From assembly GCF_027531705.1 (NCBI RefSeq), contig NZ_JAPZSP010000008.1:124001-188000 (forward strand): a stretch of DNA of 64,000 bases, read 5' to 3'. A program made the translations under genes and the position numbers. Positions 8,475-17,726 of the stretch are shown here, one piece after another. The notes beneath the pieces were generated by a model. It made no database searches. It had not been told where the DNA came from and saw only the letters and a program-made list of their open reading frames with translations. How positions within the stretch are numbered: the first letter of the stretch is position 1; the number at the start of each line of letters is the position of its first letter. This DNA is from Flavobacterium sp. (lineage in GTDB: Bacteria > Bacteroidota > Bacteroidia > Flavobacteriales > Flavobacteriaceae).

Positions 8475-9485
8475 ATGAAATCAAATCTTTTCTTTCTTGC
8501 AGTTTTTACTGCGTCATTTGTATCATGTAATAATGATGATGATATGCCTTCAACAATTCCTGTTGAATCAGAATTTAAATTAGTAACTGCCAGTAACACT
8601 TCGGGCAAAGTAACGTTATCTGACTTATCACAAATAACACCGTCGGTTATGAGTTTTATGATACCTTCAACAGATGCAGACGGTGTTTATTATGATAGTG
8701 ATTTAGATGAAATAGTTCTAGCTTCTCGAACAAACAATGTATTAGAAGTCTATGGTAATGTTGATAATGCAATAATGAGTGCTTCTTCCTCATTAACTTT
8801 AAGTTACTCGAGTACTTCAAATTTTAATAACCCAAGAGAAATTGCAGTTTCTGGAAATAAAGTTGTTGTAACTCAAGATCAAAATGCAGCTAACTCAAAT
8901 ACTAATAAATTATTAGTGTATCAAAAAACATCCAATGGTTTTACATTACTAAATGATTACACAGTTGATTTTAAAAATTGGGGAATATTTTTAGATGGAA
9001 ATACACTTTATGCAACGGCAGATTTAACTGGTGATATTATTGTATTTGAAAATTTCTTTTCGAATGCAAATGGTACTATAACTCCAACGAAAAGGATAAC
9101 AATTGAGGGATTAGTTCGAACTCACGGAATTTTTTATTCAGCAAAAGACAACAGAATGATTTTAACAGATGTTGGTTCAGCAACGTCTGACAATGATGGT
9201 GGTTTAATTGTAATAAATAACTTTTCATCAATAGTAAGTTCAACTGCCAATTTAGGTACTATTTCAATGTCAAATCAAATGAGAGTTTACGGACCAAATT
9301 CCTCGCTTGGAAATCCAGTAGATGTTGCATATGATTATGAAACAAATAACATTTATATAGCCGAAAGATTGAAGGATGGTGGAAAACTTCTCACTTTCTC
9401 TATGCCTACAACAAATGCAGATATGATGCCTATCAATTCAAGATTAGAGCCCGGAATAAGCAGTGTATATCTTCTTAGAAAATAA
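8475..9485 (+). CDS. Lipoprotein of unknown function, probable beta-propeller
   Basis: A 336-aa protein with a lipoprotein signal (MKSNLFFLAVFTASFVSC, cysteine at 18) followed by an acidic Asn/Asp tract (NNDDDMP), as often seen in surface-exposed Bacteroidota lipoproteins. The rest shows repeated short beta-rich units such as 'NTLYATADLTGDIIVFENF', 'NPREIAVSGNKVVVTQD' and 'NPVDVAYDYETNNIYIAERL', reminiscent of NHL/YVTN-type propellers. No catalytic motif seen. Monocistronic, with a terminator after it. Confidence 0.72.
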   Translation: MKSNLFFLAVFTASFVSCNNDDDMPSTIPVESEFKLVTASNTSGKVTLSDLSQITPSVMSFMIPSTDADGVYYDSDLDEIVLASRTNNVLEVYGNVDNAIMSASSSLTLSYSSTSNFNNPREIAVSGNKVVVTQDQNAANSNTNKLLVYQKTSNGFTLLNDYTVDFKNWGIFLDGNTLYATADLTGDIIVFENFFSNANGTITPTKRITIEGLVRTHGIFYSAKDNRMILTDVGSATSDNDGGLIVINNFSSIVSSTANLGTISMSNQMRVYGPNSSLGNPVDVAYDYETNNIYIAERLKDGGKLLTFSMPTTNADMMPINSRLEPGISSVYLLRK

Positions 9486-9503
9486 ATTTAAAATTAATTT
9501 TCT

Positions 9504-9537
9504 AGCCTTCAATAACTTATTTATTGAAGGCTTTTTT
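9504..9537 (+). terminator. Rho-independent terminator
   Basis: AGCCTTCAATAA / TTATTGAAGGCT perfect 12-bp stem, 5-base loop, T tail. Confidence 0.93.
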
Positions 9538-9560
9538 GTTTTCAGATAGTTCAAGTTGTT

Positions 9561-9568
9561 TACATTTG
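9561..9568 (+). promoter_or_regulatory. -7 element (TACATTTG) of the carboxypeptidase gene
   Basis: Perfect TAnnTTTG box 22 bases before the ATG at 9591; a TTTG sits about 22 bases upstream, at the edge of the preceding terminator. Confidence 0.55.
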
Positions 9569-9590
9569 CATTTAATTATATTTACTAAAT

Positions 9591-10730
9591 ATGAATTACA
9601 TTGAACTACATAAAGAACATAAAGCCAACTCGCTTTTTGGAAGATATATTACATTAAAAGATATTGAACCGATTTTATCGAAGTTTCCATCTGAAATAAT
9701 TGGAAAATCGGTTTTAGGAAAGCCAATTTATAAATATACTATTGGGACTGGAAAAACAAAAATTTTCATGTGGTCGCAAATGCATGGAAACGAAAGCACA
9801 ACGACAAAAGCTTTATTTGATTTCTTCAATGTAATTCATTCGCAAGAAGAAATAGGAGTGAAGTTGCTTCAAGAATTTACTTTTTGTTTTATTCCAATGG
9901 TGAATCCTGATGGAGCCGAATTATATACTCGTGAAAATGCCAATAAAGTTGATTTAAATAGAGATTCAGTCGATTTGTCTCAACCCGAAAGTCAATTACT
10001 TCGTATAACTTTTGAAGATTTTAAACCTGATTTTTGCTACAATCTTCATGATCAAAGAACCATTTTTGGCGCTGGAACTACTGGAAATGTAGCAACCGTT
10101 TCTTTTTTAGCACCTTCTTTCAATGAAAATCGCGATGTAAATGAAATTCGTTCCAAAGCTATGAATGTTATTGTGGCAATGAATGAAGAATTGCAAGAGC
10201 ATATCCCTAATCAAGTTGGACGATTCGACGATGGTTTCAACATCATTTGTATTGGTGATATGTTTACTTTTTTAAATGTTCCTACTATTTTATTTGAAGC
10301 GGGTCATTATCAAGATGATTATTATAGAGAATATACGCGCAAAATGATTTTTATTTCATTAATTTCAGGATTAAAGTATATTTACGAAAACGATATAGTT
10401 AATAATGAAATCGCAGAATATTTATCAATTCCTCAAAATAATATCGCTTTTTATGATTTTCTTTATAAAAACATCAAAATAAATTATGATGGTAAAGAAA
10501 TTATCACGAATTTTGCTGCACAATACAAAGAAGAACTTATTGATGGAAAAATCCAGTTTAACGCTTACATAGCTGAAATTGGAGAATTAAAAGGAAAGTT
10601 TGGTCATTATCTTTATAATGCTCACAAAATGTTATATTCTGATGAGAATGAGAACATTCCGAAATTAAATCAAAAAGCGAATTTTTGTTTAGGAAAAAAT
10701 GTTAAAATTGTTAATGGTTTAAAAAAATAG
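9591..10730 (+). CDS. M14-family zinc carboxypeptidase
   Basis: A 379-aa metallopeptidase of the carboxypeptidase A family. Zinc ligands are seen as H-x2-E (MHGNES, His65 and Glu68) and His153 (NLHDQR). A substrate-binding N-R pair lies in DLNRD (121-125), and the catalytic Glu236 is in FEAGHY. There is no signal peptide, so a cytoplasmic role in peptide turnover or removal of C-terminal residues is likely. A helix-rich C-terminal extension of ~120 residues follows the catalytic domain. The gene 76 bases downstream is an Lrp/AsnC regulator; co-transcription is possible. Confidence 0.88.
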   Translation: MNYIELHKEHKANSLFGRYITLKDIEPILSKFPSEIIGKSVLGKPIYKYTIGTGKTKIFMWSQMHGNESTTTKALFDFFNVIHSQEEIGVKLLQEFTFCFIPMVNPDGAELYTRENANKVDLNRDSVDLSQPESQLLRITFEDFKPDFCYNLHDQRTIFGAGTTGNVATVSFLAPSFNENRDVNEIRSKAMNVIVAMNEELQEHIPNQVGRFDDGFNIICIGDMFTFLNVPTILFEAGHYQDDYYREYTRKMIFISLISGLKYIYENDIVNNEIAEYLSIPQNNIAFYDFLYKNIKINYDGKEIITNFAAQYKEELIDGKIQFNAYIAEIGELKGKFGHYLYNAHKMLYSDENENIPKLNQKANFCLGKNVKIVNGLKK

Positions 10731-10806
10731 CAATTTTTATTCTTTTTTACTAAATAAAATGCATTAATTTGTAATGTAAAAGATATAATAATATAAATTA
10801 GTAGTT

Positions 10807-11286
10807 ATGAGTAAGTTTCGTTTAGATGAAGTAGATCACCAAATCCTTGATATGTTAATTGATAACACAAGAGTACCATTTACTGACATCGCAAAAAAAT
10901 TATTAATTTCTGCAGGAACTGTTCACGTAAGAGTTAAGAAAATGGAAGATGCAGGAATCATTATGGGTTCTTCATTGACATTAGATTATGAAAAGTTAGG
11001 ATATTCGTTCATCGCTTACGTTGGTGTTTTCTTGAATAATACATCACAAACTAAATTTGTTTTAGAAAGAATCAACGAAATTCCTTTCGTAACAGTTGCT
11101 CATGTAACTACAGGGAAATTCAATATTTTCTGTAAAATAAGAGCTAAAGATACTAAACATGCTAAAGATGTTATCTTCATGATTGATGATATCGAAGGTG
11201 TTTACAGAACAGAAACGATGATTTCACTTGAGGAAAGTATCAACGACAAAAAACGTTTGATGCACACCATTTTCAAAGACATTTAA
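10807..11286 (+). CDS. Lrp/AsnC-family transcriptional regulator
   Basis: A 159-aa protein with an N-terminal AsnC-type winged helix-turn-helix (residues 5-65: LDEVDHQILDMLIDNTRVPF..., IAKKLLISAGTVHVRVKKMEDAGII) and a C-terminal RAM/AsnC ligand-binding domain (about 70-150). Members respond to amino acids and form octamers. Length and architecture are standard. It lies just after an M14 peptidase, so a link to peptide or amino-acid metabolism is possible. Followed by a strong terminator. Confidence 0.92.
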   Translation: MSKFRLDEVDHQILDMLIDNTRVPFTDIAKKLLISAGTVHVRVKKMEDAGIIMGSSLTLDYEKLGYSFIAYVGVFLNNTSQTKFVLERINEIPFVTVAHVTTGKFNIFCKIRAKDTKHAKDVIFMIDDIEGVYRTETMISLEESINDKKRLMHTIFKDI

Positions 11287-11311
11287 TTTTCTAATGAAAA
11301 TCAATTTATAC

Positions 11312-11345
11312 AAACCTCAAGTTTTTTGCTTGAGGTTTTTTTATT
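11312..11345 (+). terminator. Rho-independent terminator
   Basis: AACCTCAAG / CTTGAGGTT stem with a T-rich loop and T tail. It lies between convergent genes, the regulator and nth. Confidence 0.88.
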
Positions 11346-11352
11346 TTGTAAT

Positions 11353-11997
11353 TTATAGATTTTTATGAGGGAAAAGGCAATGCTCGTTTATTGAACATTC
11401 TGAGCATCTTGGATTAGTCGGACGACAAGTTTCTCTTCCTAAAAATGAAATTGCCATTCCAATTTCTCCCCAAATTTCCTTTGGTAGTAATTGCATTAAC
11501 TGTTTTTCAACTTTGTTACCATCTTTAGCTTCATCACAAAGACCAATTCTTGGTGCAACTCTTATAACATGTAAATCTGCAATTATACCTTCTGCTGGTA
11601 CTTTCATTTCTCGCATTATTACATTTGCAGATTTTCTTCCGATTCCTTTTAAAGCGATTAAATCATTCAGATTAGTTGGAATGTTTTTATCGCTCTTTAA
11701 TGTTTGAGCAATTTCAATTAACCAACTAGATTTGGTATTGAAGTTTCTAACTTTGCTAACATAAGGAAATAAATCTTCAATTGTTGCAATTGATAATACT
11801 TCCAAATTTGGAAATTCTGCAAAAAAAGCAGGAGCAATTTTATTAATATTTGCATCTGAATCTTGAGCAGATAAAATAACGGCTACCATTAATTGATATA
11901 AATTTTCATAATCTAAAGGATGCTTTTTATCTTTATATTTATCGATTAGCGGTTGCAATTTTTCAGCCCAACCATTTGTATTTTCAAATAATTCCAT
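11353..11997 (-). CDS. nth: Endonuclease III (DNA-(apurinic/apyrimidinic site) lyase)
   Basis: A 214-aa base-excision-repair glycosylase/AP lyase acting on oxidised pyrimidines. The helix-hairpin-helix LKGIGRKSAN carries catalytic Lys122, the matching Asp141 is in ADLHVIR, and the C-terminus holds the 4Fe-4S cluster cysteines 191, 198, 201 and 207 (C-x6-C-x2-C-x5-C). All key positions match E. coli Nth. The start lies two bases after the stop of the upstream hydrolase gene, so they form an operon. Confidence 0.95.
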   Translation of the reverse strand: MELFENTNGWAEKLQPLIDKYKDKKHPLDYENLYQLMVAVILSAQDSDANINKIAPAFFAEFPNLEVLSIATIEDLFPYVSKVRNFNTKSSWLIEIAQTLKSDKNIPTNLNDLIALKGIGRKSANVIMREMKVPAEGIIADLHVIRVAPRIGLCDEAKDGNKVEKQLMQLLPKEIWGEIGMAISFLGRETCRPTNPRCSECSINEHCLFPHKNL

Positions 11998-11999
11998 AA

Positions 12000-12863
12000 T
12001 TATTCTTTTATAAATTCCATAATTCGTTTTATAACTTCCGTATTTCCTAAAATTTTTCGATGACCTAAGTTTTTGGTAATCATCAATTCTGAAATATTTA
12101 AGTTTTCTTTAATGTTATAAGCTGCTTTAACATTTACATCCACATCATTTTCATCGTGTATTATTAAAACAGGAATTGAAACTTCTTTAGCAGCATTTGA
12201 AGCAGAATAATAATCCATTTTAACTTTATATTTTTTCTCGAAATGATCTCTTAATTTGATTCCAATTTCAGCTTTTAATTTTAACTTCTTAATAAAATCA
12301 TCAATTATGTCTTGAATAATATCGCCACTTCCAATAATTACTGCTTTTTTAACGTTTAAATTTTCTCTAATCGCATTCAAAATCGACATTCCTCCAAGTG
12401 AGTGTCCTATTGCAAATTCAAAAGGGCCATATTGTTTTTCCAATTCTAAAATTGAAGCAATAAATTCAATCATTATTGACGAATTTCCTTTTGATTTCCC
12501 GTGTGCAGGAGCATCAAAACTAATTGTCGAATATCCTAATTTTACTAATTCATCTGCAATCTTAACTAATTGAGTTCCTCTGCCAGACCAACCGTGAACT
12601 AACAGAATTTTCTTTTCGCTTTTTCCATAATGGTAAACCACAATTTCTTTATTTATCGACGGAATAAAAACGGTTTCTTGAATACTTTCTTTATCCATTT
12701 GAAATTCGCGTTTCGGAATTTTATGTTTTATGGGTGTTGTAAATAATTTTGCTGCAAACTTTGTTGCTAATTTTGGTGAAATTGCCTCAAATAATTTAGC
12801 GGTTATCAATATTACCTTCGGAATTTTCAATGTTTGGGCTTGTATTTCTTTATTTTTTGACAT
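12000..12863 (-). CDS. Alpha/beta-hydrolase
   Basis: A 287-aa serine hydrolase fold. Oxyanion region LVHGWSGRG (about 88-96), nucleophile elbow IGHSLGGM with Ser155, an acid in IIHDENDVDV, and the catalytic His in NLGHRKIL near the C-terminus. There is no clear signal peptide; the first ~45 residues are Ala/Lys-rich and amphipathic. Substrate cannot be predicted. It heads a two-gene unit with nth and is divergent from glgE across a 75-base gap. Confidence 0.85.
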   Translation of the reverse strand: MSKNKEIQAQTLKIPKVILITAKLFEAISPKLATKFAAKLFTTPIKHKIPKREFQMDKESIQETVFIPSINKEIVVYHYGKSEKKILLVHGWSGRGTQLVKIADELVKLGYSTISFDAPAHGKSKGNSSIMIEFIASILELEKQYGPFEFAIGHSLGGMSILNAIRENLNVKKAVIIGSGDIIQDIIDDFIKKLKLKAEIGIKLRDHFEKKYKVKMDYYSASNAAKEVSIPVLIIHDENDVDVNVKAAYNIKENLNISELMITKNLGHRKILGNTEVIKRIMEFIKE

Positions 12864-12938
12864 TTCAATAAATTTTAATGCAAGTTACTTTAATTTGTCT
12901 TTTTTTTATACATTAGACATCATTAAATAAAAGTTAAA

Positions 12939-14879
12939 ATGCAAAATCAAAGACGCGTAATAATTGAAAATGTATTGCCTCAATTAGACAATGGGGCATT
13001 TTTTATAAAAAGAATTGTTGGACAAAAAGTTACTGTAACTGCCGATATTCTATCAGATGGACACGATGTAATGGAGGCTGTTGTTCAATATAAATATGAA
13101 AAGGACAAAAAATGGTCAGAAGTTAGAATGAATGCTTTGCCAAATGATGCTTTCGAAGCTACTTTTTCAGTAGAAAAACAAGGTTATTACTCTTATTTTG
13201 TCGAAGCTTGGGTTGATTATGCTCTAAATTGGCAATACGGTATTGGTAAAAAAATAAACGACAACCAACACGTAAAATCGGAATTGTTAGAAGGAGTAGA
13301 GTACATCAAACCTTTATTATCAAAAGTTTCAGCTTCAGATAAAAAATATTTGAATGAAGTTGTTGATTTATTTTCAAATGAAGTTAATTATGACAAAGCT
13401 ATCATTGAAGCAGTTTCTGATAAATTAAAAACGATCTTCAAAGAAAATCCAGCCAAATTTTTAGCCAATCAAACACAAGAATTAAGAGTTTATGTAGATA
13501 GACAAAAAGCATTATTCAGCACTTGGTATGAATTTTTTCCACGTTCGGCTTCAAGTGTAGATGGTAAACACGGAACTTTTAAAGATTGTGAGCAGATTTT
13601 ACCTAAAGTTGCTAAAATGGGATTTGATACTTTGTATTTTCCACCAGTTCACCCAATTGGAGAAGTAAATCGTAAAGGAAAAAATAATGCTACTGACGCT
13701 CAACCAGGCGATGTTGGTTCGCCTTGGGGAATTGGTTCGCAATATGGTGGTCACAAATCGATTCATCCTGAATTAGGAACTATTGATGATTTCAAATCAT
13801 TAGTCAAAAAAGCAAAATCATTAAATATTGAGGTTGCAATGGACTTTGCGCTTCAAGCTGCACCAGATCATCCTTATGTTAAAGAATTTCCACAATGGTT
13901 CAAATGGCGTCCAGATGGAACTGTGCAATATGCCGAAAATCCACCAAAAAAATATCAAGATATTCTGCCAATTTACTTTGAAAGTGATGATTGGAAAAAC
14001 CTTTGGAAAGAGTTATTAGATTGTGCTTTATTTTGGGTTGAAGAATGTGGAATTAGAGTTTTCAGAGTTGATAATCCACACACTAAACCATTTTATTTTT
14101 GGGGTTGGCTTATTGCAGAAGTTAAGAAGAAATATCCAGATGTATTGTTTTTAGCAGAAGCTTTTACTCGTCCTAAAATTATGCACGAGTTAGCTAAACA
14201 AGGTTTCACCCAATCTTATTCTTATTACACTTGGCGAAATACTAAAGCAGAATTGCAAGAGTATTTAACCGAACTTACTCAAACCAATCAAAAAGAATTC
14301 TTCCGTCCAAATTTTTGGCCAAATACTCCAGATATCAATCCGTTTCCATTGCAAGGTGCGAATGAAAGTACGCACTTACAAAAATATTTTTTAGCAGCCA
14401 CATTGTCTTCATCTGTTGGGATTTACGGACCAATATTTGAATATATGGTTTCAGATGCGATTCCAGGAAAAGAAGAATATATGGATAGTGAAAAATACCA
14501 AATTCGTCTTTGGGATTGGCAAAAAGAAAATAAAATCACTATGCTAATTTCTAAAATTAATCAAATTAGAAAAGAGCAATCTTCACTGCAACAAACCAAT
14601 AATATTGAATTCTGTGATACTGATAACGACCAAGTTATTGCCTATTACAAATTTGATGACAACAAAGAAAATGAAACCTTAATGATTGCAAGTTTAGATG
14701 CTTATTATGCTAAACAAGCTTGGATTAAATTGCCATTAAAGTCTCTAGGAATTCAAGAAGGACAATCTATTACAGTTATAGATTTAATTACAGGAAACAG
14801 CTATAATTGGGATAAAGAATGGAATTTTGTTGAGTTGCATCCAGTTTTACCTTTTCACTTATTTAAAATTCTGAAGTAA
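12939..14879 (+). CDS. glgE: Alpha-1,4-glucan:maltose-1-phosphate maltosyltransferase
   Basis: A 646-aa GH13 enzyme that extends alpha-1,4-glucans using maltose-1-phosphate. The N-terminal ~190 residues are the DUF3416-type domain (VIIENVLPQLDNG..., VQYKYEKDKKWSEVRM). The catalytic barrel shows 'FFPRSASSVDGKHGTF', nucleophile Asp378 (FRVDNPHTKP) and acid/base Glu407 (AEAFTRP), all GlgE hallmarks. Twenty-three bases separate it from the maltokinase gene that makes its substrate, and glgB follows after an inserted gene, so this is a GlgE-pathway operon. No treS is present in the window. Confidence 0.95.
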   Translation: MQNQRRVIIENVLPQLDNGAFFIKRIVGQKVTVTADILSDGHDVMEAVVQYKYEKDKKWSEVRMNALPNDAFEATFSVEKQGYYSYFVEAWVDYALNWQYGIGKKINDNQHVKSELLEGVEYIKPLLSKVSASDKKYLNEVVDLFSNEVNYDKAIIEAVSDKLKTIFKENPAKFLANQTQELRVYVDRQKALFSTWYEFFPRSASSVDGKHGTFKDCEQILPKVAKMGFDTLYFPPVHPIGEVNRKGKNNATDAQPGDVGSPWGIGSQYGGHKSIHPELGTIDDFKSLVKKAKSLNIEVAMDFALQAAPDHPYVKEFPQWFKWRPDGTVQYAENPPKKYQDILPIYFESDDWKNLWKELLDCALFWVEECGIRVFRVDNPHTKPFYFWGWLIAEVKKKYPDVLFLAEAFTRPKIMHELAKQGFTQSYSYYTWRNTKAELQEYLTELTQTNQKEFFRPNFWPNTPDINPFPLQGANESTHLQKYFLAATLSSSVGIYGPIFEYMVSDAIPGKEEYMDSEKYQIRLWDWQKENKITMLISKINQIRKEQSSLQQTNNIEFCDTDNDQVIAYYKFDDNKENETLMIASLDAYYAKQAWIKLPLKSLGIQEGQSITVIDLITGNSYNWDKEWNFVELHPVLPFHLFKILK

Positions 14880-14902
14880 TTATTAATAATAAATTTACTG
14901 TC

Positions 14903-16525
14903 ATGAAAAACGACAATCAAGATACTTTCACAACCACATTCAAATTTAAAAACGAATGGAAAGATGCTTTCAAAGACGATGAATTCATTAAAATATTTTC
15001 GTCTGATATTTTAGAAAACTATATCATCAACAAAAGGTGGTATGGAGGTAAAGCTAGTACTCTAAAGTATATTGAAGTCGTAGATCATTTCAAAATTACT
15101 TCTAAAAAGAATACCTATTATGGTGTTTTGCTTGAAGTGAATTTTAAAGAAGCATTTTTCCAACATTATTTTATGCCAGTAGCTTTTATGACTACAGATG
15201 AGCTAGATACTAATACCATTATTGCTCCTGCAAAGTTTGGAAATATTGATGGTTATTTGGTTGATGCCTTGCATCAAGATGATTTCAGAAAGTTGTTGTT
15301 TGATAATATTGCACAATCTACCGAAAGTAAAGGATTAAAATTGATTTTTCATAAAGGCTCTAATTTGGTTGATAAGGAATATAAGTCTTCCAAATTCATG
15401 GGTGTTGAACAAAGTAATACTTCGATTATTTATAACGATGCATTTGTATTGAAAATCTTCAGAAGAATTTATGTTAGCACCAATCCTGATTATGAAATTA
15501 GCCGTTTCTTGACAGAAAGAATGCACTATGAAAATACGCCAGCTTATACAGGAAGTATAAATTTGGCTTTGCCAGAAGGAAATATCACTTTAGGTTTGAT
15601 GCAAGAATTAGTTCCAAATCAAGGCGATGCTTGGAAATTTATGTTAGAACAAATGGATGGTGTTTTTGATAATCTTTCCAGAAAGAAAATAAAAATCGAC
15701 AAACTTCCAAATGTAGAATTGTTCAAACGATTAAAAATCAACGAAATCCCACCAGAAATTATTGATTGGGTTGGTTTGAGTTTATTTTTAAGAGTACAGA
15801 CTTTAGCATTGCGAACAGCCGAAATGCATATTGCACTCGGAAGTGATATTCACGAAACTGCATTTACTCCAACTACTTACAATGGTGATTACACCGTTTG
15901 GTTAAAAAACAGACTTTTATATCAATTCCAAAACCGATTGAATATTATTGAAAATAGTTTGCATAAACTCGACGGAATGGCACTCGATTTAGCACATCAA
16001 TTCCTCGAAAACAAAAAGTTAATTCGTAAACATTTTGTAGATTTTGATTGGACTAAAATGAAATCGGAACGCATCAGAATTCACGGAGATTTTCATCTTG
16101 GTCAAGTTTTAGTAAATGGCGATGATTTCTATCTGCTTGATTTTGAAGGTGAACCAGAAAGCACCATTCGTGATAGAAAAGTAAAACAGCCACCATTAAA
16201 AGACGTTGCCGGAATGTTCCGTTCTTTTCATTACGCGATTTACGCAACCATTTTCAACAACGCCGATAAATATCCTTACGAGCAAGAAGATTTATTCAAA
16301 GCAGGAGAATTATTGTTTAAATACTTAGTCGGAGCTTTCCTTGAAACCTACATCGAAAAAGCCCAATCAGGCAACTTAAATATAGGTTACAGCCACGAAA
16401 TCAACTTTTTACTAAAATATTGCATCCTTGAAAAAGCCGTTTACGAGTTGGGTTACGAACTCAATTCTCGTCCGCGTTGGGCAGTAATTCCTTTGCGTGG
16501 AATTCAGACTATTATGGGATATTAG
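14903..16525 (+). CDS. mak: Maltokinase (aminoglycoside-phosphotransferase fold)
   Basis: A 540-aa kinase that phosphorylates maltose to maltose-1-phosphate for GlgE. The N-terminal cap shows INKRWYGGKAS (about residues 36-46), typical of Mak/Pep2. Kinase motifs are HGDFHLGQVL (His394-Asp396, catalytic loop) and LLDFEGEP (Asp413, metal binding). At 540 aa it is somewhat longer than actinobacterial Mak (about 450 aa), but key residues are intact. Second gene of the operon. The 3' flank is followed directly by an intergenic repeat that separates it from glgB. Confidence 0.9.
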   Translation: MKNDNQDTFTTTFKFKNEWKDAFKDDEFIKIFSSDILENYIINKRWYGGKASTLKYIEVVDHFKITSKKNTYYGVLLEVNFKEAFFQHYFMPVAFMTTDELDTNTIIAPAKFGNIDGYLVDALHQDDFRKLLFDNIAQSTESKGLKLIFHKGSNLVDKEYKSSKFMGVEQSNTSIIYNDAFVLKIFRRIYVSTNPDYEISRFLTERMHYENTPAYTGSINLALPEGNITLGLMQELVPNQGDAWKFMLEQMDGVFDNLSRKKIKIDKLPNVELFKRLKINEIPPEIIDWVGLSLFLRVQTLALRTAEMHIALGSDIHETAFTPTTYNGDYTVWLKNRLLYQFQNRLNIIENSLHKLDGMALDLAHQFLENKKLIRKHFVDFDWTKMKSERIRIHGDFHLGQVLVNGDDFYLLDFEGEPESTIRDRKVKQPPLKDVAGMFRSFHYAIYATIFNNADKYPYEQEDLFKAGELLFKYLVGAFLETYIEKAQSGNLNIGYSHEINFLLKYCILEKAVYELGYELNSRPRWAVIPLRGIQTIMGY

Positions 16526-16527
16526 AA

Positions 16528-16637
16528 GCGAATGGCTTGGGCATTTTCGATAATGGCAATTCCCGCTTTTCGCTCCAATCTTTTCCTTTTTAAAGAAAAA
16601 AGGAAAAGGATTTCCACTACAATCGGGGCTAATTTGG
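16528..16637 (+). repeat. Flavobacterial intergenic repeat, left arm of an inverted pair
   Basis: About 110 bases with landmarks GCGAATGGCTTGGGCATTTT, ATTCCCGCTTTTCGCTCC, an AAAGG-rich dyad (TTTTCCTTTTT / AAAAAGGAAAA) and CAATCGGGGCTAATTTGG. A second copy lies inverted at 17565-17663 and a third, also on the minus strand, at 33508-33640. Together with the 17565 copy it brackets a single gene. Confidence 0.75.
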
Positions 16638-16668
16638 TTTTGTATTGAAAGTTAGATAAAAAAAATAT

Positions 16669-17541
16669 ATGGAAGAAAAATTAAAAGATGTGTATGAAAA
16701 TATAAAAGATAGATTATCAAATCCTTTGATTTTTTCTTTTATAAGTTCTTGGTTGATTTGTAATTGGAGAATTCCTGTTGCTCTTATTTGGTATGATAAA
16801 TCTCAATTTAGTGGTTGTGGTTGTAATACTATTTTTGATTATATTGAATTAACATATGCTAAATATGGAAACACTTGGTTGCCTGTTCTTATTGCTTTTG
16901 GGTATACTTTGTTAATTCCTTTTATTAAAAATGCAATAAGAATTGTATCTGCTCAAGCTCAAAAATGGGGCGAAGAGAAAGAAATAAAGATTTTAGATGG
17001 AAGTAAGATAGGAATTGATAAATACTTGACATTAAGGGAAAGTTACCTGGAAAAAACGAAAAGATTAGAAGAAATTATTTCAAGTGAGAGTAAATATATT
17101 GTAGAATTAGATGCAAAATCAAAAGAAATAGATGAATTAAAATTAAATAATGATTCACTGAATGAAAGAATAAATGAAGCAAATGATTTTTTGTTAAATT
17201 ATAAAGATGCTAAAGTTTTGAATGGGAAATGGTTTTTTAAAAGGTTTAATGAAAAGAATCAATTAAGTATTGAAGAAAAATATAATATTGTTGAAAATCA
17301 AATTCAAGTAAAACAAAAGAATGGAAATGATTTCTATTTAAAATATAACATTATTTTCTATTATCACATAGTAAGAGAAAAGAGAATCCAATTTGTAAAA
17401 GAAGTACATGATTATGATCAATCAAAAATAGGTGATAGATATATTATTTGTGATTTGACTTATGGTAAAGATAAAATTATCGGAACAGAAAATAAATTGA
17501 AAGTGGAATATATAAAAGATAATGATGAGTTACCTTTTTAA
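16669..17541 (+). CDS. Orphan membrane-anchored coiled-coil protein inserted in the glg operon
   Basis: A 290-aa protein I do not recognise. Residues 22-42 (IFSFISSWLICNWRIPVALIW) and about 72-92 (LPVLIAFGYTLLIPFIKNAI) are hydrophobic helices. Residues ~120-200 are a charged coiled coil (SSESKYIVELDAKSKEID..., NNDSLNERINEANDF). The C-terminal ~80 residues form a beta-rich domain (KWFFKRFNEKNQ, IIFYYHIVREKRIQF). It has no link to glycogen metabolism and is flanked on both sides by inverted copies of an intergenic repeat, which suggests late insertion. Base composition is AT-richer than the neighbouring glg genes. Function unknown. Confidence 0.75.
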   Translation: MEEKLKDVYENIKDRLSNPLIFSFISSWLICNWRIPVALIWYDKSQFSGCGCNTIFDYIELTYAKYGNTWLPVLIAFGYTLLIPFIKNAIRIVSAQAQKWGEEKEIKILDGSKIGIDKYLTLRESYLEKTKRLEEIISSESKYIVELDAKSKEIDELKLNNDSLNERINEANDFLLNYKDAKVLNGKWFFKRFNEKNQLSIEEKYNIVENQIQVKQKNGNDFYLKYNIIFYYHIVREKRIQFVKEVHDYDQSKIGDRYIICDLTYGKDKIIGTENKLKVEYIKDNDELPF

Positions 17542-17564
17542 ATATAATTTCGCAAACGACAAAA

Positions 17565-17663
17565 CCAATCTAGCCCTGATTGGAGTGGCCATTTCGTCTT
17601 TTGGCACGAAGTAGAACTGAAAGCAGGAATAGGGAAACCTAAAATGCCCAAACCATTCGCTCC
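17565..17663 (-). repeat. Intergenic repeat, right (inverted) arm
   Basis: Read on the minus strand it matches the left arm at three landmarks: GCGAATGGTTTGGGCATTTT, TTCCTGCTTT and CCACTCCAATCAGGGCTA. The middle has diverged. Pairing of the two arms would loop out the 16669-17541 gene. It sits 63 bases before glgB. Confidence 0.65.
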
Positions 17664-17726
17664 AAATAAAAAAATAATATCAATTGCAATATCAATATCA
17701 ATTGCAAAAAAATAAACAATAAAAAA

